This document shows positions 9,162 to 17,101 of a stretch of 64,000 nt of DNA, one piece after another; positions within the stretch are counted from its first letter, which is position 1; every line of letters starts with the position of its first letter. The notes beneath the pieces were generated by a model, which saw only the letters and a list, made by a program, of their open reading frames with translations, ran no database searches and was not told the origin of the DNA. The stretch covers positions 1-64,000 of the forward strand of contig NZ_JBGOSH010000004.1 in assembly GCF_041537925.1 (NCBI RefSeq), in the 5' to 3' direction. Both the position numbers and the translations under genes were made by a program. This DNA is from Ruegeria_C sp041537925. Its GTDB lineage: Bacteria > Pseudomonadota > Alphaproteobacteria > Rhodobacterales > Rhodobacteraceae.

Positions 9162-10607
9162 CTACATGTTGACCGGTTCATAGATCGATGCGGGAAGGTC
9201 ATACCCCCACATGCGGAACCGTTCCGAAAAGTGGCTGCGCACGCCGGTGGCGGTGAAATGGCCAATGATCTTGTTGTCGGGTGTCAGGCCGACGCGCTGA
9301 TAGCGGAATATTTCCTGCATGGAAATAACATCTCCCTCCATCCCGGTGATCTCGGTGATCGAGGTCATCCGGCGAGAACCGTCCTGCAGGCGGCTGGCCT
9401 GCACGATCAGGTTCACAGCCGAAGAAATCTGACTGCGCACCGCCTTGATCGGCATCTCGATCCCCGCCATGGCGATCATGTTCTCAAGTCGACTGATACC
9501 GTCGCGGGCCGAGTTGGCGTGGATTGTGGTCATCGATCCGTCATGGCCGGTGTTCATCGCCTGCAACATGTCGATCACTTCCTCGCCGCGCGTCTCGCCC
9601 ACGATGATGCGGTCGGGACGCATCCGCAGGGCGTTTTTCAGACAGTCGCGCGGGCTGACTTCACCTTTGCCCTCGACATTGGGTGGACGGCTTTCCATCC
9701 TGCCCACATGGGTCTGCTGCAACTGCAGTTCGGCGGTGTCTTCGATCGTCAGGATACGTTCTGCATTGTCGATGAAGCTGGACAGGGCATTCAGCGTTGT
9801 CGTCTTACCCGAACCGGTGCCGCCGGACACGATAATGTTCAGACGGGTGGCAACGGCGGCTTGCAGATAAGCAGCCATTTCTTCGGTGAAGGCCCCGAAA
9901 TTCACCAGATCGTCGATGCCCAGCTTGTCTTTTTTGAACTTCCGGATCGAAACCAGCGAGCCATCCACCGCAATTGGTGGCACCATGGCGTTGAAACGCG
10001 AGCCATCGGCCAGGCGGGCGTCAACATAGGGGTTCGATTCGTCGACGCGTCGGCCCACGGCTGACACGATCTTGTCGATGATCCGCAGCAGATGACGTTC
10101 ATCCTTGAACCGGACATCGCTGAGTTCGAGCTTGCCGTCCCGTTCCACGAAGATCTGGTGGGGGCCGTTGACCAGGATATCGTTGACCGTGTCGTCCTGA
10201 AGCAGCGTTTCAAGCGGGCCCAGTCCGGTCACCTCGTCATAGAGGTCCTTGTTGAGGGTCTGACGGTCATCACGGTTGAGAACGATACTTTTTTGTTCGA
10301 GAATCTCGGAAGAGATCGAGCTAATCTCGTTGCGAAGTTCCGCTTCCGACGCGTGTTCAAGCGCTGCGAGATTGAGATTCTCGAGCAGTTCGCGGTGCAG
10401 CTCGATCTTGATCTCGCCGAGACGGTCTTTGCGCTTGCGTTCGCGATCCTGCGGTGCCGCCTCGGCTTTTTTGCCCGGCATCGGCTTGCGCAGTAGCTCT
10501 TTCTTGGTTGGAGCGGGGGCGATTTCGGGGGAGGGTTTGGCGGTTTTGGTCGCTGGCACTGCCTTGACGGGTGCGGCGTCGGCTTGCTTTTTGTATCTCG
10601 AGAACAT
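9162..10607 (-). CDS. tadA: TadA/CpaF secretion ATPase
   Basis: The GspE/VirB11-type hexameric ATPase that powers Flp pilus assembly at the inner face of the membrane, 481 residues as usual for CpaF. The N-terminal 70 residues are charged and low in complexity (AAPVKAVPATKTAKP), followed by a three-helix domain and the ATPase core. Walker A is SGGTGSGKTTTLNALS near residue 260, and the Asp box, Walker B (PDRIIVGETRGEE) and His box (NTGHDGSMTTIHANS) are all intact. GAGAGGGG precedes the ATG. It lies between tadZ and tadB with short gaps. Confidence 0.95.
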   Translation of the reverse strand: MFSRYKKQADAAPVKAVPATKTAKPSPEIAPAPTKKELLRKPMPGKKAEAAPQDRERKRKDRLGEIKIELHRELLENLNLAALEHASEAELRNEISSISSEILEQKSIVLNRDDRQTLNKDLYDEVTGLGPLETLLQDDTVNDILVNGPHQIFVERDGKLELSDVRFKDERHLLRIIDKIVSAVGRRVDESNPYVDARLADGSRFNAMVPPIAVDGSLVSIRKFKKDKLGIDDLVNFGAFTEEMAAYLQAAVATRLNIIVSGGTGSGKTTTLNALSSFIDNAERILTIEDTAELQLQQTHVGRMESRPPNVEGKGEVSPRDCLKNALRMRPDRIIVGETRGEEVIDMLQAMNTGHDGSMTTIHANSARDGISRLENMIAMAGIEMPIKAVRSQISSAVNLIVQASRLQDGSRRMTSITEITGMEGDVISMQEIFRYQRVGLTPDNKIIGHFTATGVRSHFSERFRMWGYDLPASIYEPVNM

Positions 10608-10631
10608 CTTGGACCCCTCTCGTGAATCGCG

Positions 10632-11873
10632 TTAGGCAGCTTCCGCTTCGCCTGTGCCCAGTTCGTAGATGGATTGCGCGAGTTTGGCGATTTCCCGGCG
10701 CAGCGGGTTCTTTGCCGCGGACGTTGCCAGAGGCTGGCCGTGATCGCCGCCCTGTGTCACTGGTTTGCCGCCATCTGGCAGTTGCAGTTCAATGGAAATG
10801 CCCAGCGATTCCGCCATTCTCTTGACACGGCTCTTGCCGCTCAGGTCGGTGAATTTCGGAGCCTTGTTAAGGGCAAAGCGCAGCTTGTTGAATGGCAGAT
10901 CCTCGGATTGCAGCGCCCGTTTCATGCGCAGTGCGTTCTGGGCGGATCGCATATCCAATTCTATCATCGCGAAATAGACATGCGCGGCCTGCAGAACCGT
11001 CTCTGACCATTGCACCAGTGTCTTGGGCATGTCGATGATGACGAAATCGAAATGCGCGCGCGCCAGTTCGATCACCCGTTCGATATCCTGCGGCGTCACG
11101 AGGTCGAGTGGCACCATGTCGGAGGGGGCGGTCAAGACCTGAAGCCTGTCCTCATAGCTGACCAGCGCCTGACCGAATACTTCATCATCCATATTCTCTG
11201 TGTCGGTCAGCATCTCGAACACGGCTTCGCGCCGCGGCAGATCGAGATAGGTCGAGACCGACCCATACTGCAGGTCGAGATCTAGCAAGCAGACCGACGG
11301 AGAATCGTCGCCCGACACATTGGCCAGTTCCCATGCCAGGTTCACCGCCATCGTGGTCGATCCAACGCCGCCCGCAAGGCCATGAACAACGATCACCGCG
11401 CCCTCTTTCGAGGTGCCGGAATTCAGCGGTGCGCTGCTGGTCTGGGCCTGCGTCGCCTGCGCGTCTTCTTTGCTGCGCAGTCGGTCGATGGCCAGTTGCA
11501 ACTCCTGCTCGGGAAGCGGGTAGGGGACAAATTCATCCGCGCCCTTGCGCAGAAGCTGGTGAAGAGATGCTGGCGTTACGTCCTCGGCAATCAGAATGAC
11601 GCCAATGTCGCGCGTCTTGGCCTGGGTGATGATCTCGCCCATCAGGACCAGATTGTCCTCATCATCGCCATCCAGCGCCAATGCAATGAATTCCAGTGTT
11701 TCCGCTTCGGGCTGTCCGAAAAAGGCCAGCGCCTCGGCAAAGCCTAGGTCGCCCCAGCTTTCGCCCATTGCCGCTTCCATGTCTTCGATCAGCAGGTCGA
11801 AATTCTGGACGTCCCGGCTGACCGTGCAGGCCAGGATCGGAGCGGTCTCAGATTGCGGCATTCCACTGCTCAT
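10632..11873 (-). CDS. cpaE: TadZ/CpaE, pilus localisation ATPase-like protein
   Basis: A two-domain protein of about 413 residues. The N-terminal 130 residues resemble a receiver-like domain, and the rest is a ParA/MinD-type P-loop domain (VVHGLAGGVGSTTMAVNLAW near residue 160, then LLDLDLQYGS and VIIDMPKT). TadZ/CpaE marks the pole and recruits the pilus machine. The deviant Walker A carries alanine and serine (AGGVGSTT) where ParA proteins have lysines. The start chosen is MSSGMPQ, which has GAGG 9 nt upstream; the ATGs 3 and 5 codons earlier are also in frame. It precedes tadA by about 24 nt. Confidence 0.88.
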   Translation of the reverse strand: MSSGMPQSETAPILACTVSRDVQNFDLLIEDMEAAMGESWGDLGFAEALAFFGQPEAETLEFIALALDGDDEDNLVLMGEIITQAKTRDIGVILIAEDVTPASLHQLLRKGADEFVPYPLPEQELQLAIDRLRSKEDAQATQAQTSSAPLNSGTSKEGAVIVVHGLAGGVGSTTMAVNLAWELANVSGDDSPSVCLLDLDLQYGSVSTYLDLPRREAVFEMLTDTENMDDEVFGQALVSYEDRLQVLTAPSDMVPLDLVTPQDIERVIELARAHFDFVIIDMPKTLVQWSETVLQAAHVYFAMIELDMRSAQNALRMKRALQSEDLPFNKLRFALNKAPKFTDLSGKSRVKRMAESLGISIELQLPDGGKPVTQGGDHGQPLATSAAKNPLRREIAKLAQSIYELGTGEAEAA

Positions 11874-12037
11874 TACCTTCATCCTCATTCAAAAATGGCA
11901 GGAAAGTCGAACAGCTTGGCGCTGCATCCGGCTTGTTTCACCCACCCGCGGCCCTGAAAAAGGCCGCAAATCACCTATTGAAAGCAGTGTCGTCGCGAAG
12001 TTGGGCGAGATTTGGGCCGAAAAGAACCAATTGTAGG

Positions 12038-12064
12038 GAATTGGGCGACGATCCCGCCCAATTC
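12038..12064. terminator. perfect hairpin downstream of the OmpA-like gene
   Basis: A perfect 10-bp inverted repeat (GAATTGGGCG / CGCCCAATTC, loop 7 nt) lies 14 nt after the stop of the minus-strand OmpA-like gene and before tadZ. There is no T-run after it on the minus strand, so it may be an RNA-processing or attenuating stem rather than a full terminator. Its arms carry the TTGGGCG motif repeated nearby at 12001 and 12012. Confidence 0.5.
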
Positions 12065-12077
12065 GTCGCTATTGTAC

Positions 12078-12698
12078 TCAGTTTTCAAAGGCTGATGAGT
12101 CGCCTGCGTTAAGCGTCGTAGGCGGTTCTGCGCTTTTGATATATTCGCGATAGATCACCTGGGCGTATTTGCCATCCAGTGTCTGGTTTCGTTTGATAAA
12201 GCCGGTCACTTCGGTGACAGTGCGCCGGTTGCGGCGATCGCGGTCTGGCGTGTTGATCAGCGGCTCGCGTTCGCCAAGCGACGAAACCGCTTCTAGGCGG
12301 CTGCGACTGATGCCCTGTCTGGTCAGATAGTTCACCACGGCTTGTGCGCGGCGCAGCCCGAGGCGCTGGTTATAGGCCGGCGACCCGACCTTGTCGGTAT
12401 GACCGAATACCTTGAAGCGGACCTCGGGAAATTGCTTGATCCAGTGCGCCTGCTGCCGCAGGATCTGCTGGGCGGTCGGGTCGAGCTGTGAACTATTGAA
12501 CGCAAAGTTCACTTGATCCGGGACTTCGCGGGCAAAGCGCTCACCCAATACCTGGACATAGCTTTTTGCACCGGTCTGGATCTGGGCATTGTTGAGCGTG
12601 GCGTTTCCGAATGTGCCCGAATCCACTCTATGGCCCGCATCATAGGCACACCCGGCAACAGCGACGGAGAGGCCAAGGATCGAAATCATCTTATGCAT
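12078..12698 (-). CDS. OmpA-family lipoprotein of the tad locus
   Basis: A 206-residue outer-membrane lipoprotein with a C-terminal OmpA/peptidoglycan-binding domain. The signal ends in the lipobox VAGC. The OmpA domain runs from about residue 75 (VNFAFNSSQLDPTAQQIL) through GHTDKVGS and NQRLGLRRAQAVVNYL. The start MHKMIS is preferred because GGGAGG lies 9 nt before it; the upstream ATG would begin inside the Shine-Dalgarno. It directly follows the secretin gene, whose stop lies 18 nt upstream, so it probably tethers the Flp secretin to the cell wall or acts as its pilotin (an RcpB-like role). That role is inferred from position. Confidence 0.82.
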   Translation of the reverse strand: MHKMISILGLSVAVAGCAYDAGHRVDSGTFGNATLNNAQIQTGAKSYVQVLGERFAREVPDQVNFAFNSSQLDPTAQQILRQQAHWIKQFPEVRFKVFGHTDKVGSPAYNQRLGLRRAQAVVNYLTRQGISRSRLEAVSSLGEREPLINTPDRDRRNRRTVTEVTGFIKRNQTLDGKYAQVIYREYIKSAEPPTTLNAGDSSAFEN

Positions 12699-12715
12699 TG
12701 GTTTCATCCTCCCGA

Positions 12716-14122
12716 TCATTCAAGCACATAGCCGTAAGACCCACTGAAATCCTGTTTTGCGACCTCGGATGCGGCGCCACCCCCGGCTCGCACAGTTGAC
12801 GCGGTCTTGCCGAACAGAAACAGCTCGGTTTCGCTCGGTGGTGTCACACGGTCGGTCGGTAGCGCCAGTGCCTCGCCACGTGTTGGTGAGACCAGATGAG
12901 CGGTCACGATGATCACAAGCTCGGTCTGGCTGCGTTGGTAGTTCGCACTGCGAAACAATGTTCCAAGTACCGGCAGATCGCCCAACCAGGGAAGCTGTGA
13001 GTTGTTATCCAGGAAATCGTCTTGGATCAAACCGGCGATGGCAAAGCTCTCGCCGTCAAAGAGCTCAACGGTCGTTGAAGTCTCCCGGCGCGAGAACCCG
13101 TTAACGGTCGCACCGTTGATTACCACCGAATTGGTCGGGTCGAGCGCGGAAACCGCGGCCACCATCTCAAGATTGATCAGGTCGCCGTCCACCACCCTAG
13201 GAATAAAGCTCAACTGGACGCCAAAGGGTTTGAATTCCACCGAAAACAACCCGTCACGCTGGGCGACCGGGATCGGGTATTCACCACCGGCCAAGAAGGT
13301 CGCCTCTTGCCCCGAAAGGGCCGAAAGATTCGGTTCCGCCAGGGTGCGAACCACACCTTTTTGTTCCAGCGCTTCCAGCAATAGGCGAATCTGTGTGGCC
13401 CCGGCGCTGAAGCCGAACAGCAATGCGCCGGTGTTTTCGTTGGCGGCCGGGATATTACCATTCAATGCCCGGGTAAGGTCGAGCGAATTATTGAGTGTGT
13501 TGATGCCGCCGGTGGCATTGCCGCCCGAAAAGCCCAGCGAGGCACTGAGCGATTTGGTTACCGAACGCTGCATCTCCGCAAACCGCACTTTCAACATGAC
13601 CTGCTGCACACCCGACACGCTCATCAGGTTCGAAACCCGTTCGGGCGCATACCGTTCGGCGAGTTCCAGAGCACGTTGCAGGCGGGAACTGCTGGACACA
13701 TTGCCCGAGAGCACGATGCCGTCATTGGCCGTACGCACCTCGATGGCTTCGCCGGGCAGAATCTGCCGCAGGCGTTCCTTGAACTCGGTCACGTCGGGTG
13801 CGACGCGCACGTTGACATTGGTGATCAGCCGGCCTGTTGCATCCAGCAGCGTCATCGTCGTGACGCCGGGAGACCGGCCAAGAACATAGATGCTGCGATC
13901 GGACAGGGACGAGATATCGGCAATACCCGCATTTGCGATGCTGAGCTCGGCGAAAGGTTCGTCGCTTTCCACCACCACCGCCCTGTTCATTGGAACATCA
14001 AGCGTCGTGGCCATGTCTCTTTTTACCACCCGCAGCGGCTCGGATTGCGCCTGGGCTACAACGGGATTGCACAAGACAGTCAGCCCCATCAGGGCTGCCC
14101 TCATCCAACTGTCGATTTTCAT
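12716..14122 (-). CDS. cpaC: Flp pilus secretin RcpA/CpaC
   Basis: The outer-membrane secretin of the Tad system, about 468 residues. A signal peptide (MRAALMGLTVLCNPVVAQAQ) is followed by the pilus-assembly N-terminal domain (residues about 30-100), a BON-like segment (RTANDGIVLSGNVSSSS) and the secretin domain (about 240-425), ending in the hallmark PWLGDLPVLGTLFRS and TELVIIVTAHLV. The ATG at 14122 has AAGGCAGG upstream; an ORF start 20 codons earlier is rejected because it precedes the signal peptide. The gene overlaps the next frame closely and lies after a terminator that follows cpaB, so it may have its own promoter. Confidence 0.92.
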   Translation of the reverse strand: MKIDSWMRAALMGLTVLCNPVVAQAQSEPLRVVKRDMATTLDVPMNRAVVVESDEPFAELSIANAGIADISSLSDRSIYVLGRSPGVTTMTLLDATGRLITNVNVRVAPDVTEFKERLRQILPGEAIEVRTANDGIVLSGNVSSSSRLQRALELAERYAPERVSNLMSVSGVQQVMLKVRFAEMQRSVTKSLSASLGFSGGNATGGINTLNNSLDLTRALNGNIPAANENTGALLFGFSAGATQIRLLLEALEQKGVVRTLAEPNLSALSGQEATFLAGGEYPIPVAQRDGLFSVEFKPFGVQLSFIPRVVDGDLINLEMVAAVSALDPTNSVVINGATVNGFSRRETSTTVELFDGESFAIAGLIQDDFLDNNSQLPWLGDLPVLGTLFRSANYQRSQTELVIIVTAHLVSPTRGEALALPTDRVTPPSETELFLFGKTASTVRAGGGAASEVAKQDFSGSYGYVLE

Positions 14123-14259
14123 GTGACCTGCCTTTCCGATCACGCCTCGTTTTTGGGTCTTTTTGCCCTTTGTCGCGCTCACTCTGCGTCAGAAGCAGTT
14201 TTTTTGCAATAATCAATGGTTTGAGCGCGGGCTTTTATGTGGATAACAGGCAACAATGC

Positions 14260-14292
14260 AAAAAAGCGAACCAGACGTTTTGTCGGGTTCGC
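14260..14292 (-). terminator. rho-independent terminator after cpaB
   Basis: On the minus strand GCGAACC...GGTTCGC forms a 7-bp stem (14266-14272 / 14286-14292), with further GAC/GTC pairing inside, followed by six T residues at 14265-14260. It lies 24 nt after the cpaB stop and about 140 nt before the secretin start, so it separates cpaB from the rest of the locus. Confidence 0.8.
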
Positions 14293-14315
14293 CAGACTAA
14301 CAGGTTGAAATGGCG

Positions 14316-15173
14316 TCAGTTTGTGCAGGGAATCGGGATTTCGATCACCTCGGCACCGCGCCGGTTGCGGACGGTGCAGACCTTTTTCTGCTGCACTTCA
14401 GGGGCCGTTTCGCGATCCCCCAGTCCCAGCAAGGCACGCTTGTTGACCTCCACGGTGGAGGCCACGGTGTCATCTGTCGCGCCTACCAGGGCAAGCGTGA
14501 GCTTGCCGGTGTTCTGTCCCTGCGCCAGAATGGCGATTTGCTCGGGCTTGGCGGCAACGGTCACCGTCCGGGCGATCGAGGCGCCATTGCGCTCGTTTCC
14601 AGCGCTCTGGTCGATCGCGATCAGTTGAATATTTGTTTGGATCAGGCGGGTTACCTCGCCACTTTCGCCTTCAATGGCCCCACCAATGCCGCCGGTCCAG
14701 TATACGTCGACCCGGTCACCGGGACGCAGGAAGCCCGACACGCCGCTGGTCACATCCACCTTGACTGCAAAGGCCCGCATGCCGCGTTCCAGGCGCGAGG
14801 TCAGACCGGCATCTTCACCGATCTCGGTGACCTTGACGGCCATGATCGCCTCGCTCTTTTCCATGGTCCGAATGACGAAACGATTGTCGTTCAACTCGGT
14901 GGCGAAGAGATTTTCTGCTTTGGAGAATGTGCCTTCCGGGATGGCGTCCACCGGCCATCTGACCACACGCACGTGCTCGGGCTTGAGTTGTACACCATAT
15001 TGCAGTTGCGTGTTCGCAACCAGGACCTCTTGGGTCGGCACGATCTGTGCGCGCGCCTGCCGTTCTTGCGCAAGCTGCAAGCGGTGTTCTTCGATATAGC
15101 CGCGCGCCATCATCACGGCGCCCCCGGCTAGCGCCACCCCAACGATCAGAACAAGACCAAAAACAGCTCGCAT
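14316..15173 (-). CDS. cpaB: Flp pilus assembly protein CpaB/RcpC
   Basis: A periplasmic, membrane-anchored SAF-domain protein of 285 residues needed for Flp pilus assembly, thought to contact the secretin or peptidoglycan. The N-terminal hydrophobic stretch (FGLVLIVGVALAGGAVMM) is an anchor or signal. The SAF domain follows (VPTQEVLVANTQLQYGVQL, residues about 47-110) and then the RcpC/CpaB domain (RVDVYWTGG). The ATG at 15173 has AGAGG 8 nt upstream; 21 earlier in-frame codons are rejected because they precede the signal. The gene ends in a strong terminator. Confidence 0.92.
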   Translation of the reverse strand: MRAVFGLVLIVGVALAGGAVMMARGYIEEHRLQLAQERQARAQIVPTQEVLVANTQLQYGVQLKPEHVRVVRWPVDAIPEGTFSKAENLFATELNDNRFVIRTMEKSEAIMAVKVTEIGEDAGLTSRLERGMRAFAVKVDVTSGVSGFLRPGDRVDVYWTGGIGGAIEGESGEVTRLIQTNIQLIAIDQSAGNERNGASIARTVTVAAKPEQIAILAQGQNTGKLTLALVGATDDTVASTVEVNKRALLGLGDRETAPEVQQKKVCTVRNRRGAEVIEIPIPCTN

Positions 15174-15333
15174 TCCCGCACCTCTTAATCTGCTGCGGTT
15201 CAGAGCATACCGGTGGCCCGGTACGCACTGAACCATCCTTGCTCATACCCATGAAATGTGTCGAAATAAGGGACAAAGCATGTGGTATGAGGCGATTTTG
15301 AACTAAGCGTTCATAATCTGGGAGTTGAGCGTA

Positions 15334-15540
15334 TCACTTTGTTCCGAAGGGTCCATTCAAGTGAACCTCTCCTTCAGCGATTTGCCCGCCTATCCCATCC
15401 GCAAAACCGTCACCTTGCGTTCCTCCGAGCGCGAGCACTGTCGCTCCGCCCAGCCCAACGACGACGGCCGTAAGTACAACCCAATCGACCGTTACAGCAC
15501 CAAGTTCCGATCTCAGGAAGTGTCTGACACATACTGGCAT
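15334..15540 (-). CDS. Flp-pilin-like small protein (second pilin-type gene)
   Basis: A 68-residue protein whose residues 13-24 (LGAVTVDWVVLTA) repeat the Flp pilin core at 15618-15830 almost exactly. A hydrophobic stretch (VVVGLGGATVLAL) and a divergent polar tail follow (GDGFADGIGGQIAEGEV). The glycine before AVTVDW would be the prepilin peptidase site. GGGAGG lies 12 nt before the ATG, a rather long spacing. It begins 20 nt after the T-run that ends the flp unit and 160 nt before cpaB. It may be a minor pilin or pseudopilin, or a decaying duplicate; the conserved core and the ribosome site favour a real gene. Confidence 0.65.
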   Translation of the reverse strand: MPVCVRHFLRSELGAVTVDWVVLTAVVVGLGGATVLALGGTQGDGFADGIGGQIAEGEVHLNGPFGTK

Positions 15541-15559
15541 CTTTCGACAGCGCCTCCCT

Positions 15560-15595
15560 AAAAATAAGGGCCACACCTTTCGCAAGGCATGGCCC
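15560..15595 (-). terminator. rho-independent terminator between the Flp pilin and the second pilin-like gene
   Basis: The stem GGGCCACACCTT / AAGGCATGGCCC (15568-15579 and 15584-15595, two mismatches, TCGC loop) is followed on the minus strand by TTATTTTT at 15567-15560. It lies about 20 nt after the flp stop. Partial read-through would give much more major pilin transcript than downstream message, a usual arrangement for pilin genes. Confidence 0.82.
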
Positions 15596-15617
15596 CTAAG
15601 GTTCGGATTATTTTGGA

Positions 15618-15830
15618 TTAGCTGCCGCTACCCAGACCGCCCGCTTCGCCGATGGTCACGGTTGCGTTGGACAGTGTGGAGTTCACGGTGCCTGCCAGGC
15701 CCGACGCGCCGCCCGAGATGCCGTTATAGGCAACGGCGGCCAGAGCAACAACGGCTGCGGTCAGAACGACCCAGTCAACAGTTACGGCGCCGTCTTCGTC
15801 TTTGCGGAAGTTTTTGAAAAATTTGATCAT
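15618..15830 (-). CDS. flp: Flp family type IVb pilin
   Basis: The major Flp pilin, a 70-residue prepilin. A short basic leader (MIKFFKNFRKDEDG) ends at a glycine that CpaA should cleave. The mature protein starts AVTVDWVVLTAAVVALAAVAY, a hydrophobic helix, and ends in a Gly/Ser-rich tail. Position +5 is aspartate followed by tryptophan, where most Flp pilins have Glu-Tyr. A strong AGGAGGG lies before the ATG, fitting high expression. It is the first gene of the minus-strand tad run and has its own terminator. Confidence 0.93.
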   Translation of the reverse strand: MIKFFKNFRKDEDGAVTVDWVVLTAAVVALAAVAYNGISGGASGLAGTVNSTLSNATVTIGEAGGLGSGS

Positions 15831-16180
15831 GGAATGTCCCTCCTAAGGATCACGGTATGTTTCGTTAACCTCGCCGTCCGTCTGAACCGTCTCTCTCTCG
15901 TGGCCCGTGTCCGTCGTGGTATGAATAGAGTTTTGCCTGTTACGCGTGGCAGGAATTGGGCCAAAACGCGAATTTTCCGGCCTAAGTTTAACTTTTTGCA
16001 TACTATTCGCGTAACTATCTGAATTTTAAGGAAAACAAACTTCACGCTCTTGCCGTCTGGGTGGGCGGGCGATGCAAAATGGCGGCAATTTGGGCGAAAA
16101 TGCCTCAATTCACACGGTTTTTCTGGTCTCAAGGCTCTGTTTCGGGAGAAAAAGACTCAAAATAATGATGAGAAGAGCAG
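15831..16180. promoter_or_regulatory. 350-nt divergent intergenic region between flp and the transglycosylase gene
   Basis: No gene was found here. The middle (about 15960-16050) is AT-rich compared with its surroundings and should hold the promoters of flp (minus) and of the transglycosylase gene (plus). No convincing -35/-10 pair could be fixed. Two copies of a motif close to WTTGGGCSRAAA occur at 15955-15966 and 16089-16100; a third is at 12011-12022 in the other large gap of the tad locus, so it may be a regulator site of the pilus genes. Confidence 0.5.
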
Positions 16181-17038
16181 ATGTTTCTCAACAAATCCTT
16201 GACGCAGGTGGGTCTGGCCGTTGCGGCAGGTCTGGTGTGGGGGCTGAGCGGGCCGGGCGCCGTGCTGGCCGAGACGCCTTTCAAACGTATCACACCGCCA
16301 TCCCCCGGGACCGGTTCGCGCATAAACGTGCAGATATCGCCCGAAGAACACGCCACCGCGCCCTATGCGCCATCGACCGGGTATCGGGAACCGATCGTGG
16401 ATGTTGTTGCGCCGCCCGAACCTGCGACAACGCCCGACGCCGCGCCGGATCGCCCCAAAAGCAGCTATGCGTGGTTCTGGGACAAGATCTCCCCCGCGCT
16501 GGCGGATGCGCGGCCCGGCCGCCTGACCGCAGCGATGCAGGCGGTCAGCAACGGCGGCGTCGCGGCGCCGCGACTGCAATCGATGCAAGATATCGCGAAA
16601 GAGCGCGGCATACCGATCCTGCAATCCACCGTCGGTACTAATGTCTCGCCCGCGCTGGTCTTGGCGGTGATCGCGGTGGAATCCTCTGGCAAGCCCGATG
16701 CGGTCAGCGGGGCGGGGGCGCAGGGGCTGATGCAGCTGATGCCCGCCACCGCAGAGCGCTTCGGGGTCGAGGACAGCCTGTCACCGCAGGAAAACATCGC
16801 CGGGGGCGTCAAATACCTCGACTGGCTGATGAACGAGTTCGACAACGACCCGATCCTTGTGCTGGCGGGATATAATGCCGGTGAGGGATCGGTGCGGACT
16901 CACAAGGGCGTGCCGCCTTTTGCCGAAACCCGCGACTATGTACCAAAGGTGCTGGCCGCATTTCAGACCGCGCGGGGCCTCTGTGCCACACCGCCCGAGC
17001 TTATAACGGATGGGTGCGTCTTTACGGTCATGAATTGA
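16181..17038 (+). CDS. secreted lytic transglycosylase (SLT domain)
   Basis: A 285-residue periplasmic murein transglycosylase of the Slt70/MltC type. It has a signal peptide (LTQVGLAVAAGLVWGLSGPGAVLAE), then a proline-rich linker of about 110 residues, then an SLT domain at about residues 140-250. The catalytic glutamate is E167 in AVIAVESSG; GAQGLMQLMPATAERFGV and AGYNAGEGSV are the other family motifs. It is transcribed away from the pilus locus, so it might open the cell wall for the pilus, but it could equally act in general wall turnover. The ribosome site (GAGAAG) is moderate. Confidence 0.88.
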   Translation: MFLNKSLTQVGLAVAAGLVWGLSGPGAVLAETPFKRITPPSPGTGSRINVQISPEEHATAPYAPSTGYREPIVDVVAPPEPATTPDAAPDRPKSSYAWFWDKISPALADARPGRLTAAMQAVSNGGVAAPRLQSMQDIAKERGIPILQSTVGTNVSPALVLAVIAVESSGKPDAVSGAGAQGLMQLMPATAERFGVEDSLSPQENIAGGVKYLDWLMNEFDNDPILVLAGYNAGEGSVRTHKGVPPFAETRDYVPKVLAAFQTARGLCATPPELITDGCVFTVMN

Positions 17039-17050
17039 GCGGAACCTAAC

Positions 17051-17081
17051 AAAACGGCCCCCGCCTGTCGGCAGGGGCCGT
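17051..17081 (-). terminator. terminator downstream of scoB
   Basis: The inverted repeat ACGGCCCC / GGGGCCGT (17054-17061 and 17074-17081, with a small inner stem) is followed on the minus strand by TTTTGTTA. It serves scoB, whose stop is 20 nt before it, and can also fold on the plus strand just after the transglycosylase gene, though without a T-run there. Confidence 0.75.
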
Positions 17082-17101
17082 GAACATGTTCGGAAGACCG
17101 C

